64,000 nucleotides of DNA from positions 1 through 64,000 of the forward strand of contig NZ_VPFD01000026.1 in NCBI RefSeq assembly GCF_008014745.1, in the 5' to 3' direction. How positions within the stretch are numbered: position 1 is the stretch's first letter; each line of letters begins with the position of its first letter. The notes under the pieces were generated by a model. It did no database searches. It saw nothing but the letters and a program-made list of their open reading frames with translations, and was not told where the DNA came from. This DNA comes from Massilia arenae. GTDB lineage: Bacteria; Pseudomonadota; Gammaproteobacteria; Burkholderiales; Burkholderiaceae_D. The translations under genes and the position numbers were made by a program. Shown here piece after piece: positions 25,350-33,582 of the stretch.

Positions 25350-26065
25350 CGCGCCTCCGGATCGCTGCCGCAGGCCAGCGGCAAGGGGCGCGCGATGGAT
25401 TCGGCCGGGCGCGGGTCAGGCGGCATCGGCTGCGCTGCCAGCCAGCCCGAGACGGCTGCCACGTCCTCCAGCGACAGGCGCGCGGTGATGTCGGCCATGC
25501 AGTCCGGCGCATGCGCGCGCCGCACCTTGTTGCGCCAGGCCCCGAATTGCGCGTTGACGTAGTCGCGCGGCAGGCCGAGCAGGCCCGGGATGTTCGGCTG
25601 CACGCCGGTCAGGCGCGCGCCGTGGCAGGCGATGCAGGCCGGGATCTTGCGCGCCGCGTCGCCGTCGACCACGAGCCGGCGCCCGCGTTCGAGCACTGCG
25701 GCTGACAAGCCGGACGCCTGGGGCGGCAGCACGGTCGGCGACAGGGCCGCGAAGTGCTGGGCGATCTCGCGCAGGTAAGCGTCGGGCAGGTGGTCGACCA
25801 GGTAGGTCATCAGCGGATACTGACGCCGGCCGTCACGGAAGTTCAGCAGCTGGTGATACAGGTAGCCGGCCGGCTTGCCCTGCAAACGCGGATAGAAACT
25901 GTCGTTGACCGGATTGCCGCGCGCATCGACCCGCGCATGGCAGGTGGCGCAGGCGCGCAGGCGCTGGTCGAGCGTGTCGGGAACGGTTTGCGGGGCCGCC
26001 GTGGCTGCACAGGCCAGCATGCCAAACAGAGAGGTAAACCACAGGCGCAGGCGACGTGAAATCAT
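25346..26065 (-). CDS. Diheme c4-like cytochrome
   Basis: A 239-residue exported protein with a signal peptide (to about ATAAPQ) and two heme sites, RACATCHAR and PACIACHGA, spaced as in cytochrome c4. Between them, FYPRLQGKPAGYLYHQLLNFRDGRR is the typical c4-family segment. It should shuttle electrons in the periplasm. It is the first gene of a two-gene unit with the triheme cytochrome, which suggests the two work as a relay. The C-terminal 15 residues after the last helix are Pro-rich and unusual. Confidence 0.87.
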   Translation of the reverse strand: MISRRLRLWFTSLFGMLACAATAAPQTVPDTLDQRLRACATCHARVDARGNPVNDSFYPRLQGKPAGYLYHQLLNFRDGRRQYPLMTYLVDHLPDAYLREIAQHFAALSPTVLPPQASGLSAAVLERGRRLVVDGDAARKIPACIACHGARLTGVQPNIPGLLGLPRDYVNAQFGAWRNKVRRAHAPDCMADITARLSLEDVAAVSGWLAAQPMPPDPRPAESIARPLPLACGSDPEAR

Positions 26066-26155
26066 GAGCTCCCACCGACATCGACGATGTGGGAATGATA
26101 TCGCGAATTGTTGAGCCGGAACTCCCTCTTTTGGTGCGCAATCACCCGCCGAGGG

Positions 26156-26761
26156 TCAGGCCGGCGGATTCGCCTTCCAGTGGCGGTAGATCTTCAAGGC
26201 CGCATGCGCATCGTCGGCCGCATACTGCAGCTGCTTGTCCGACAGCCGGGGCAGGGCCCAGTTGGTGGTGGTGATGCGCTTCGACTTTTGCAGGCGCTGG
26301 CCGAAGAAGCGCTCGACGGCGCTCTTCGCGCCAAGCGGATTGCGTTCGCCGCGCCGGCGCAGGGCCGTCGACAGGTCGAGCACATTGCGCAGCTCGATGC
26401 CGAACTTGGATTTGAGGCGCCGCACGTCGTCGCCCAGGCCGAAGCCGACCTTCAGCACGCGCTCGTCCTCGAGCACGGGTTTCAGGACGGTGATGGCCAG
26501 CGCATTGCCGGCCGGGGTCGCGGTCTGGAACAGCCAGGCCGTTTCCAGGGTCGCGAGCTGAACCAGGTGCGGCCCGGTCGAGACTTCTCCCTTGGCGAAG
26601 GTCGGCTTGGATTCGGTGTCGAAGCCGATCGCGTCGCTGCCCAGCAGGTCGGCCAGCGCCGCCCGCGCGTCCTGCTCGCTGCGTACCAGACGCACATTGG
26701 CCAGGTCGATGCCGACGTAGGCCGGCAAGTCGTCCTCGAGGATCTCGGGCTCTGCGCTCAA
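26156..26761 (-). CDS. RNase D-like 3'-5' exonuclease domain protein
   Basis: A protein of about 201 residues consisting of one DEDD exonuclease domain: DTESKPTF (first D and E), GFGLGDDVRRLKSKFG (second D region), and YAADDAHAALKIY (Y-x3-D type). The HRDC domain of true RNase D is missing. No ATG is available before the conserved domain; a TTG at 26761 overlaps the proQ stop as TTGA, the same architecture as an ATGA junction, and is taken as start. Coupling to an RNA chaperone suggests an RNA substrate, but small exonucleases of this type may also act on DNA. Confidence 0.75.
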   Translation of the reverse strand: MSAEPEILEDDLPAYVGIDLANVRLVRSEQDARAALADLLGSDAIGFDTESKPTFAKGEVSTGPHLVQLATLETAWLFQTATPAGNALAITVLKPVLEDERVLKVGFGLGDDVRRLKSKFGIELRNVLDLSTALRRRGERNPLGAKSAVERFFGQRLQKSKRITTTNWALPRLSDKQLQYAADDAHAALKIYRHWKANPPA

Positions 26762-27264
26762 TTCTTGGAGAACTTGGAGGCCAGCGCCTGCAGTTTTTCC
26801 TGGCGCTTGCGGTTGTTTTCTTCTTCCTGCGCGGCGTCGCGTTCGGCCTTCTTGCGGTCGGCTTCCTTCTTGAAGCGCTGTTGCAGCTGCTCCTTGGCGT
26901 GCAGGCGGTGCGCCTCGGGCACTTCGGCGCCGGCGGTGCCGTCCAGGTCGTGACGCGTTTTTGCTTTTTCCATCGCGCGCAGGTAGCGCATCGAACCGGT
27001 GTGGATGCCGAGCGCGGCGCGCATGACCTTCTTGTCCAGGCCGGGCATGCGGGTCAGCAGCTGCTTGTCGATGCCGATCGACAGCGGCAGGCAGTCGCGG
27101 AAGGCTGGATACTCCTGCTGGAGCTGCTTGAGCAGTGCGCGCGCCGACATGCCTTGCGCCGGTGCTGGTGCGGCCGGTGCCGCTGCTTGCGGCTGCTGCG
27201 CCTCCGGCGTGGTGGCGTTGGTGTCGACGGACTCTGCAGGGGTATTGGTATTCATTGACTTCAT
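26758..27264 (-). CDS. proQ: ProQ/FinO-domain RNA chaperone
   Basis: A 168-residue RNA-binding protein. An Ala/Pro/Gln-rich disordered N-terminus (to about 40) precedes the ProQ/FinO domain, with LLKQLQQEYPAF, PLSIGIDKQLL, ALGIHTGSMRYLRAM; the C-terminal tail is a charged helix rich in Lys/Glu/Arg. It should bind structured small RNAs and mRNA 3' ends and stabilise duplexes. Start at 27264 (MKSMNTN) or at 27255 (MNTN) are both possible. It is followed by an overlapping exonuclease gene, making an RNA chaperone/nuclease pair. Confidence 0.85.
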   Translation of the reverse strand: MKSMNTNTPAESVDTNATTPEAQQPQAAAPAAPAPAQGMSARALLKQLQQEYPAFRDCLPLSIGIDKQLLTRMPGLDKKVMRAALGIHTGSMRYLRAMEKAKTRHDLDGTAGAEVPEAHRLHAKEQLQQRFKKEADRKKAERDAAQEEENNRKRQEKLQALASKFSKN

Positions 27265-27500
27265 GGTAAGAACAAGATTGCGAAGGATAGCACGGCGCTC
27301 GGGCGCGCATTGTACTAGTTCCAATTATAAATGTTGGGAAACTTACAGCGGGGGGAAGCGTCGGCGCATGAAATCGTGTATCATCCGCCTCTTGCCTTGA
27401 GACCGGCTTGCGCTGGCGCAGACCTTCCCGGAAGCTTGTCGGGAGGGCATGTCAGGACGGCGCTATGTGAATTGTGTATATCCCTTATCGGATCTATCAA

Positions 27501-27530
27501 TTATCACCAAAACTTGCATTGGGGCATAAT
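27501..27530 (+). promoter_or_regulatory. Candidate sigma-70 promoter upstream of rpoD
   Basis: TTATCA (27501-27506) and CATAAT (27525-27530) are separated by 18 bases. The -35 match is weak and the -10 fair. A transcript from here would meet the terminator at 27566-27590 almost at once. Confidence 0.35.
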
Positions 27531-27565
27531 AGCCCCTTCCCCTATTCTTCTAGAAAAATAGATGC

Positions 27566-27590
27566 AAGCCCGTGTTAGCGGGCTTTTTTT
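27566..27590 (+). terminator. Intrinsic terminator in the rpoD leader region
   Basis: AAGCCCG (27566-27572) pairs with CGGGCTT (27579-27585) across the 6-base loop TGTTAG, running into seven T's (27584-27590). It lies 228 bp before rpoD with no gene ending nearby on this strand, so it ends either a short RNA or an attenuated leader. Confidence 0.7.
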
Positions 27591-27743
27591 CGTTCCGACA
27601 TGCACAGCACGATTTTGAACATCGACCATCGCCTATCTGTCCGCAGCCCAGAATCGAGTTGGCGCGCGCAAAAACCGGTAAGTCGTGCTTGAAACCTGGC
27701 ATGTCCGCCCCTAGGTAGGGCCACTTCCGTTCCCCCTTTCCCA

Positions 27744-27761
27744 GGACCCGTACGCGGGTCC
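27744..27761 (+). other. UNCG-tetraloop hairpin in the rpoD leader
   Basis: GGACCCG and CGGGTCC form a perfect 7-bp stem closed by the loop TACG, an RNA loop of the very stable UNCG class. It lies 56 bases before the rpoD start and is not followed by a T-run, so it is a structured leader element, not a terminator. Confidence 0.5.
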
Positions 27762-27817
27762 CGCTGGAATATTGACTTCGCAGGCGCGCAACAGGCCTCG
27801 ACTGGAGAGTTTTAAGT

Positions 27818-30556
27818 ATGAAAAACACCGCCAAGACATTGACACTGACAGCGAAAAAAGCGCCGGCCAAGGCTTCGGCGCCGCTGGCAGTGCCGAAAAC
27901 CGCGACCTCCTACTTCCTCGAAACGGAAGCGGCGGCCAAGGTGACGGTGGTCAAGACCCGTTCGCGCCTGGCCACGCTCAAGGCCCAGGCCGACGCCATC
28001 CTGGCCGCCGGCGGCCCGGTGGCGGCCGAGCCGGTCGCTGCGCCAGTCGTGGAGGAGGCGCCTGTTGCTGTTGCTGCGCCGGTCGTGGCCCCGATCGCCG
28101 CCGCGGTCGAAGAAGTCGTGGCCGAAGCCGCCGCCCCGGTGGTCGACGAATCTGCTCCTGACTCTGTCGCTGCCGACGTGGACGCCGGCATCGACCTGGC
28201 CGCCGAATACCTGCAGGCGCAGGCCAAGCCGGCCGTGGCGCCGGTCATCGTGCGCAAGCGCGGCAAGCTGGCCGCCCTGAAGACGGCCGAGCCGGAAGCC
28301 GCGGTCGCCGCTGTTGCTCCGACCGTGGCGCCGGTGGCCCAGGCCGTCGCCGAGGAAGCGCCGAAAGTCGTGCGCACCCGCGCCGTGCGCCGCGTCGACA
28401 CGGGCGCCAGCGTCCCCGTGAGCGCCGTCGGCGCCGTCAGCAAGACCACCGACGCCGCCGCGCTGGCCGCGATCGACACCTCGGGCTACCTGCTGCCGCA
28501 GGTGAAGGTTCCGGGCCGCCGCGGGCGCAAGCCAAGCGAATTCGTGCCGGAGAACGACGAAGTCGCGGCGCTGAACGCCGTCGAGCGTGCCGAACTGAAG
28601 GCCGCCTCGAAGGCGCGCGAGCGCAAGGCCAAGGGCATCGCCATGCTGAGCGAAGCCGGCTTCTCGGAAACCGAACTCGAAAAACGCCGCCAGCAGCTGA
28701 AGAACCTGATCAATATGGGCAAGGAGCGCGGCTACCTGACCCATGCCGAGATCAACGACCACCTGCCTGAAAACATCATCGATCCGGAAGCGATCGAAGG
28801 CATCATCGCGACCTTCAACGACATGGGCATCGCCGTCTACGAGCGCGCCCCTGAAGCCGAGATGATGCTGCTGTCGGACCAGGCCGTGACCCCGACCAGC
28901 GAAGATGAAGTCGAAGCCGCCGCCGCCACCGCCTTGTCGACCGCCGACTCCGACTTTGGCCGCACCACCGACCCGGTCCGCATGTACATGCGTGAAATGG
29001 GCGCGGTGTCGCTGCTGACTCGCGAAGGCGAGATCGAGATCGCCAAGCGCATCGAGCAGGGCCTGAAGGACATGGTGCAGGCCATCTCGGCGTGCCCGAT
29101 CACGATTTCGGAAATCATCGCGCTGTCGCACAAGATCGCCAGCGACGAGATGAAGATCGACGACGTGGTGGACGGCTTCGTCGACCTGAACGACACCCCG
29201 GCGCCTGCCGCTTCGGTGGCCCACGCGGCTGCCACGGCCGAAGAGGACGACGAGGAAGAAGAAGAAGTCGAGGAAGAAGAAGAGGAAGGCGACGGCGGTA
29301 ACGCCGGTGGCGCCGCGGCCGGCTACTCGGCCGAGCAACTGGCCCAGCTGCGCAAGAGCGCGCTGGAGAAGTTCACCCTGATCGAGCAGCAGTTCGACCT
29401 GATGGGCCACGCATTCAAGAACGAAGGCTACGGTTCGCCGGCCTACGAAGAAGCGCAGGCCGTGATCTCGTACGAGCTGCTGGGCATCCGCTTCACCGCC
29501 AAGGTGGTCGAGAAGCTGTGCGACACCCTGCGCCGCCAGATGGACGAAGTGCGTTCGATCGAGCGCGCCGTGCTGGACATCTGCGTGAACCGCTGCGGCA
29601 TGCCGCGCGCCCACTTCATCAAGGTCTTCCCGGGTAACGAGACCGACCTGCAATGGGGCGACCGCGAAGTCGACTGCGCCTATCCGTACAGCGCGGTGCT
29701 GAGCCGGAATCTGCCGGCGATCAAGGAACTGCAGCAGCGCATGATCGACCTGCAGGCGCGCGTGGCGCTGCCGCTGGCCGACCTGCGCAAGATCAACAAG
29801 CAGATGGCGGCCGGCGAGAAGCGCGCACGCCAGGCCAAGCGCGAAATGACGGTGGCCAACCTGCGCCTGGTGATCTCGATCGCGAAGAAATACATCAACC
29901 GCGGCCTGCAATTCCTGGACCTGATCCAGGAAGGCAATATTGGCCTCTTGAAGGCGGTCGACAAGTTCGAATACCGCCGCGGTTATAAATTCTCGACCTA
30001 TGCGACCTGGTGGATCCGCCAGGCGATCACGCGCTCGATCGCCGACATGGCGCGCACGATCCGCGTGCCGGTGCACATGATCGAGACGATCAACAAGATG
30101 AACCGCATCTCGCGCCAGATCATGCAGGAAACCGGCAGCGAGCCGGATCTGCCGACCCTGGCCGCCAAGATGGAGATGCCGGAGAATAAGGTTCGCGAGA
30201 TCATGAAGATCGCGAAGGAACCGATTTCGATGGAAACCCCGATGGGCGAGGACGGCGATTCGCAGCTGGGCGACTTCATCGAGGACAACGCGACCCTAGC
30301 CCCGCTGGACGCCGCACTGCACGCCTCGATGCGCAACGTGATCAAGGAAGTGCTGGACTCGCTGACCCCGCGCGAAGCGAAGGTGCTGCGCATGCGCTAC
30401 GGCGTCGAGATGTCGAACGACCACACGCTGGAAGAAGTGGGCAAGCAGTTCGACGTGACCCGCGAGCGTATCCGCCAGATCGAAGCCAAGGCAATGAGCA
30501 AGCTGCGCCAGCCGTCGCGTTCGGACAAGCTCAAGACTTTCCTCCACAACCACTAA
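27818..30556 (+). CDS. rpoD: RNA polymerase primary sigma factor RpoD with long N-terminal extension
   Basis: A 912-residue sigma-70, against 613 in E. coli. The first 280 residues are an Ala/Val/Pro/Glu-rich, low-complexity extension with scattered basic patches (RKRGKLAALK, VKTRSRLATLK). Conserved parts follow: region 1.1 (about 287-325), region 1.2 (DPVRMYMREMG, about 386), a non-conserved region interrupted by an acidic run of Asp/Glu (about 474-492), region 2 (RLVISIAKKY... YATWWIRQAITRSIAD, about 680-745) and region 4 (VTRERIRQIEAKA near 875). After IAD the usual Gln is Met (IADMARTIR). GGAGAG lies 8 bases before the ATG. A strong terminator follows. Confidence 0.95.
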   Translation: MKNTAKTLTLTAKKAPAKASAPLAVPKTATSYFLETEAAAKVTVVKTRSRLATLKAQADAILAAGGPVAAEPVAAPVVEEAPVAVAAPVVAPIAAAVEEVVAEAAAPVVDESAPDSVAADVDAGIDLAAEYLQAQAKPAVAPVIVRKRGKLAALKTAEPEAAVAAVAPTVAPVAQAVAEEAPKVVRTRAVRRVDTGASVPVSAVGAVSKTTDAAALAAIDTSGYLLPQVKVPGRRGRKPSEFVPENDEVAALNAVERAELKAASKARERKAKGIAMLSEAGFSETELEKRRQQLKNLINMGKERGYLTHAEINDHLPENIIDPEAIEGIIATFNDMGIAVYERAPEAEMMLLSDQAVTPTSEDEVEAAAATALSTADSDFGRTTDPVRMYMREMGAVSLLTREGEIEIAKRIEQGLKDMVQAISACPITISEIIALSHKIASDEMKIDDVVDGFVDLNDTPAPAASVAHAAATAEEDDEEEEEVEEEEEEGDGGNAGGAAAGYSAEQLAQLRKSALEKFTLIEQQFDLMGHAFKNEGYGSPAYEEAQAVISYELLGIRFTAKVVEKLCDTLRRQMDEVRSIERAVLDICVNRCGMPRAHFIKVFPGNETDLQWGDREVDCAYPYSAVLSRNLPAIKELQQRMIDLQARVALPLADLRKINKQMAAGEKRARQAKREMTVANLRLVISIAKKYINRGLQFLDLIQEGNIGLLKAVDKFEYRRGYKFSTYATWWIRQAITRSIADMARTIRVPVHMIETINKMNRISRQIMQETGSEPDLPTLAAKMEMPENKVREIMKIAKEPISMETPMGEDGDSQLGDFIEDNATLAPLDAALHASMRNVIKEVLDSLTPREAKVLRMRYGVEMSNDHTLEEVGKQFDVTRERIRQIEAKAMSKLRQPSRSDKLKTFLHNH

Positions 30557-30578
30557 TTCATTGGTGGTGTGGATGTAA

Positions 30579-30616
30579 AAAAGCCGCCCGGTTTGCGCCG
30601 GGCGGCTTTTGTTTTT
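30579..30616. terminator. Bidirectional intrinsic terminator between rpoD and ppc
   Basis: AAAAGCCGCCCG (30579-30590) and CGGGCGGCTTTT (30599-30610) are perfect 12-base inverted repeats with an 8-base centre. T-rich sequence follows on the plus side and A-rich sequence precedes it, so it can serve both convergent genes. Confidence 0.85.
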
Positions 30617-30631
30617 TCGGACGTTACGCGT

Positions 30632-33445
30632 TCAACCGGTGTTGCGCAAGCCCGCCGCGACACCATTGATCGACAAATGAATCCCCCGATGCACGCGCGG
30701 ATCGGCATTGTCGGCCAGCTTGCGGCGCCGATGGATCAGCTCCACCTGCAAGTGGTTCAGCGGATCGAGGTAGGCGAAGCGGTTCTGGATCGAACGGGCC
30801 AATAGCGGGTTGCCGGCCAGGCGTTCGCTGGCGCCGGTGATCGCCTCCAGGGTGCGGATCGTTTCGCCATGCTCGGCCGAGATGCGGCGGAAGATGCGTT
30901 CGCGCAGGCCCGCGTCGCTCACCAGGCCGGCATAGCGCGAGGCGATTGCCAGGTCGGTCTTGGCCAGCACCATGTCCATATTCGACAGCAGGGTGGCGAA
31001 GAACGGCCAGTCGCGGTACATCGCGCGCAGCTCTTCCAGTTTCGCTTCGCGCTCGCCACCGACGCTGGCGTCGTCGAGCCAGCTGGTCACGCTCGAGGCG
31101 AACCCGAACCAGCCAGGCAGCAGCAGGCGGCACTGGCCCCACGAGAAGCCCCAGGGGATCGCGCGCAGGTCTTCGATGCGGCGGGTCGACTTGCGCGAGG
31201 CGGGACGCGAACCGAGGTTCAGTTCGGCGATCTCGGCGATCGGCGTGCCTTCGAAGAAGTAGTCGGTGAAGCCCGGCGTTTCGTACACGAGGTTGCGATA
31301 GGCCTTGTAGGCGCGGTTGGACAGCTCGGCCATCACGGACTCGAAACGCTGCAGGCGTTCGGTATCGATGCCGCCGACGTCATGCGGCGTCAGGCTCGCT
31401 TCCAGGGTCGCCGCCACCAGCAGCTCCAGGTTGCGGCGGCCGATCTCGGGGTTCGAGAATTTCGAGGCGATGATCTCGCCCTGTTCGGTCAGGCGGATCT
31501 GGCCGTTGACGGTGCCGGGCGGCTGGGCGCGGATCGCGTCGTAGCTCGGGCCGCCGCCGCGGCCGACGGTGCCGCCGCGGCCATGGAACAGGCGCAGCTT
31601 GACCTGGCGCTGCGCGAACACCTCGACCAGCTTCAGCTCGGCCTGGTACAGCTCCCAGTTCGAGGTCAGGAAGCCGCCGTCCTTGTTCGAGTCGGAGTAG
31701 CCGAGCATGACTTCCTGCAGCCGGCCCTGTTTCTCGATGATGCCGGCCACCAGCGGAATCGCCATCCACTCGTCCATGATGCCGGCGGCGCGCTGCAGGT
31801 CGGGGATCGTCTCGAACAGCGGGATCACCATCGCGTCGCTCGTGCCCGCACTGACCCGCATCAGGCCCGTCTCTTTCTGCAGCAGCAGCACTTCGAGCAG
31901 GTCGGACACGGTCTCGGTGTGCGAGATGATGTAGTTGCGGATCGCGCGCGGACCGTAGCGCAGGCGGATCTCGCGTGCGGCGCGCAGGATCGCCAGCTCC
32001 GAATTGGTCTCGTCGCCATAGCTTTCGTAGGGCGAGAACAGGGGCCGCGGTTGCTCCAGCTCGCGCAGGATCAGCGCGCGTTTTTCTTCTTCTTCCATCC
32101 CCGCATAGTCGGCTTCGACGCCGGCGCGCGCGAACAGCTCGGCCAGCACGCGCTCGTGGATGTCCGAGCTCTGGCGCATGTCGAGCGAGGCGAGGTGGAA
32201 GCCGAAGATGCGCGCGGCGCGCAGCAGGCCGGCCAGGCGCGGCTGGATCAGCATGGCGCCGTGGTTCTGGCGCAGCGAATCGGCCAGCACCTCGAGGTCG
32301 GCCGCGAACAGTTCCGGGTCGAGATAGGGCGCGGCATGGCCGACTTCCTTGCGCAGGATGTGGCCCACGCCCAGCTCGCGCGCGGTGGCGGCCAGGCGCG
32401 CGTAAATGCCGATCAGGGCGCGGCGGTAGGGTTCGTCGCTGCGGTGCGGCGAGGCGTCGGGCGAGGCGTCCGCCAGCTGTTCCAGCGCCGGCGACACCTT
32501 GACCAGCAGGGTGGAGGCCGACAGCTCGGCGCCCAGCGCGTGCACCTCGTCGAGGTAGAAGTCGAGGATGGTGGTCGACTGGCGCGTCAGCGCGTGGCGC
32601 ATGGTGTCGGCGTTGACGTTCGGGTTGCCGTCGCGGTCGCCGCCGATCCAGCTGCCCATCTGCAGGAAGGAAGCGTGGGCGGCGGCAGCCGATCCATCGC
32701 CGCCATACTGTTCGGCGACTTCGAGTTCGATGTCGTCGTACAGGGCCGGCACTTCGCGCAGGAAGGTGATGCGGTAGTAGGACAGGGCGTTTTCGATCTC
32801 GTCGGCCACGGTCAGCTTGGAATAGCGCAGCATGCGCGTCTGCCACAGGGTGGCAATGCGGGCGTGCAGCAGCTGCTCGTTGCGGTGGCGTTCCTTCGGC
32901 GTCTGCGGCGCGTCGCGCTCGGCCAGCAGGCGCGCGATATCGTGCTCGGCGTCGAGGATGCTCTTGCGCTGGACTTCGGTCGGGTGGGCGGTGAGCACCG
33001 GCGAGATCAGGGCGTCGCGGAAGAATTCATCGACCGTCTCGCGCCCGATGCCGGCTTCGGCCAGCTTGCCCAGCGCGTAGCCGATGCTGCCCGAGCGCGG
33101 CGAGGACCCCTTGAGCAGGTGCGCGCGGCGGCGGCGGTTGTGGTGCTGGTCTTCGGCGATATTGGCCAGGTGCGAGAAGTACGAGAATGCGCGCACCACC
33201 GAAATCGTCTGGTCGCGGGTGAGCTTGTGCAGCAGGGTGGCCAGCTCTTCGCCGGCATCGGGATCGTCGTCGCGGCGGAAACGCACCGCGGTCTGGCGGA
33301 TGGTTTCGACGATGTCGAACACCGCGTCGCCTTCCTGGTCGCGCAGCACGTCGCCCAGCAGGCGGCCGAGCAGGCGGATGTCTTCCTTGAGCGGGGCGTC
33401 CTTGTCGGCGCCGGCTTGTACTACGGGTGCAGCAGGATTGTCCAT
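30632..33445 (-). CDS. ppc: Phosphoenolpyruvate carboxylase
   Basis: A 937-residue enzyme (883 in E. coli) that carboxylates phosphoenolpyruvate to oxaloacetate, refilling the citric acid cycle. Signature motifs are intact: LTAHPTEVQRKSILD with the catalytic His, GYSDSNKDGGFLTSNW and FHGRGGTVGRGGGPSYDAI; the protein ends AAGLRNTG, the usual C-terminal NTG. The start at 33445 (MDNPAAP) follows homology; the frame is open to 33505. The gene is divergent from hemC with 137 bp between. Confidence 0.96.
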   Translation of the reverse strand: MDNPAAPVVQAGADKDAPLKEDIRLLGRLLGDVLRDQEGDAVFDIVETIRQTAVRFRRDDDPDAGEELATLLHKLTRDQTISVVRAFSYFSHLANIAEDQHHNRRRRAHLLKGSSPRSGSIGYALGKLAEAGIGRETVDEFFRDALISPVLTAHPTEVQRKSILDAEHDIARLLAERDAPQTPKERHRNEQLLHARIATLWQTRMLRYSKLTVADEIENALSYYRITFLREVPALYDDIELEVAEQYGGDGSAAAAHASFLQMGSWIGGDRDGNPNVNADTMRHALTRQSTTILDFYLDEVHALGAELSASTLLVKVSPALEQLADASPDASPHRSDEPYRRALIGIYARLAATARELGVGHILRKEVGHAAPYLDPELFAADLEVLADSLRQNHGAMLIQPRLAGLLRAARIFGFHLASLDMRQSSDIHERVLAELFARAGVEADYAGMEEEEKRALILRELEQPRPLFSPYESYGDETNSELAILRAAREIRLRYGPRAIRNYIISHTETVSDLLEVLLLQKETGLMRVSAGTSDAMVIPLFETIPDLQRAAGIMDEWMAIPLVAGIIEKQGRLQEVMLGYSDSNKDGGFLTSNWELYQAELKLVEVFAQRQVKLRLFHGRGGTVGRGGGPSYDAIRAQPPGTVNGQIRLTEQGEIIASKFSNPEIGRRNLELLVAATLEASLTPHDVGGIDTERLQRFESVMAELSNRAYKAYRNLVYETPGFTDYFFEGTPIAEIAELNLGSRPASRKSTRRIEDLRAIPWGFSWGQCRLLLPGWFGFASSVTSWLDDASVGGEREAKLEELRAMYRDWPFFATLLSNMDMVLAKTDLAIASRYAGLVSDAGLRERIFRRISAEHGETIRTLEAITGASERLAGNPLLARSIQNRFAYLDPLNHLQVELIHRRRKLADNADPRVHRGIHLSINGVAAGLRNTG

Positions 33446-33582
33446 ATCGACCACAAGTAATAGATTGTGCGATGGCGGTTGGCCACGATCTGCAGGATGC
33501 CCCATGATAAAATTTATGATCTTATGCAGGGAACGGCTACTGGCATCGTCCGGGTCGGCCCAATGACAGTGAAAGAACTCGA

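Larger units (their letters stand above)
27265..27817. other. 553-bp region between proQ and rpoD; no gene, several RNA-type signals
   Basis: I see no protein gene. The region is AT-richer than average around 27460-27560 and carries, on the plus strand, a possible promoter, an intrinsic terminator 36 bases after its -10 box, and a UACG-loop hairpin, listed separately. A further imperfect hairpin, CTTCCCG/CGGGAGG, lies near 27426-27448. Together these suggest a short non-coding transcript or a regulated leader before rpoD. Confidence 0.4.

Noticed and set aside
27812..30076. 754-codon open frame antisense to rpoD
   Set aside because: Sequence is His/Val/Arg-rich with no recognisable domain and lies wholly opposite a conserved sigma factor gene.
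30869..33460. 863-codon open frame antisense to ppc
   Set aside because: It is the complement of a conserved enzyme gene; no start signals or domain evidence.
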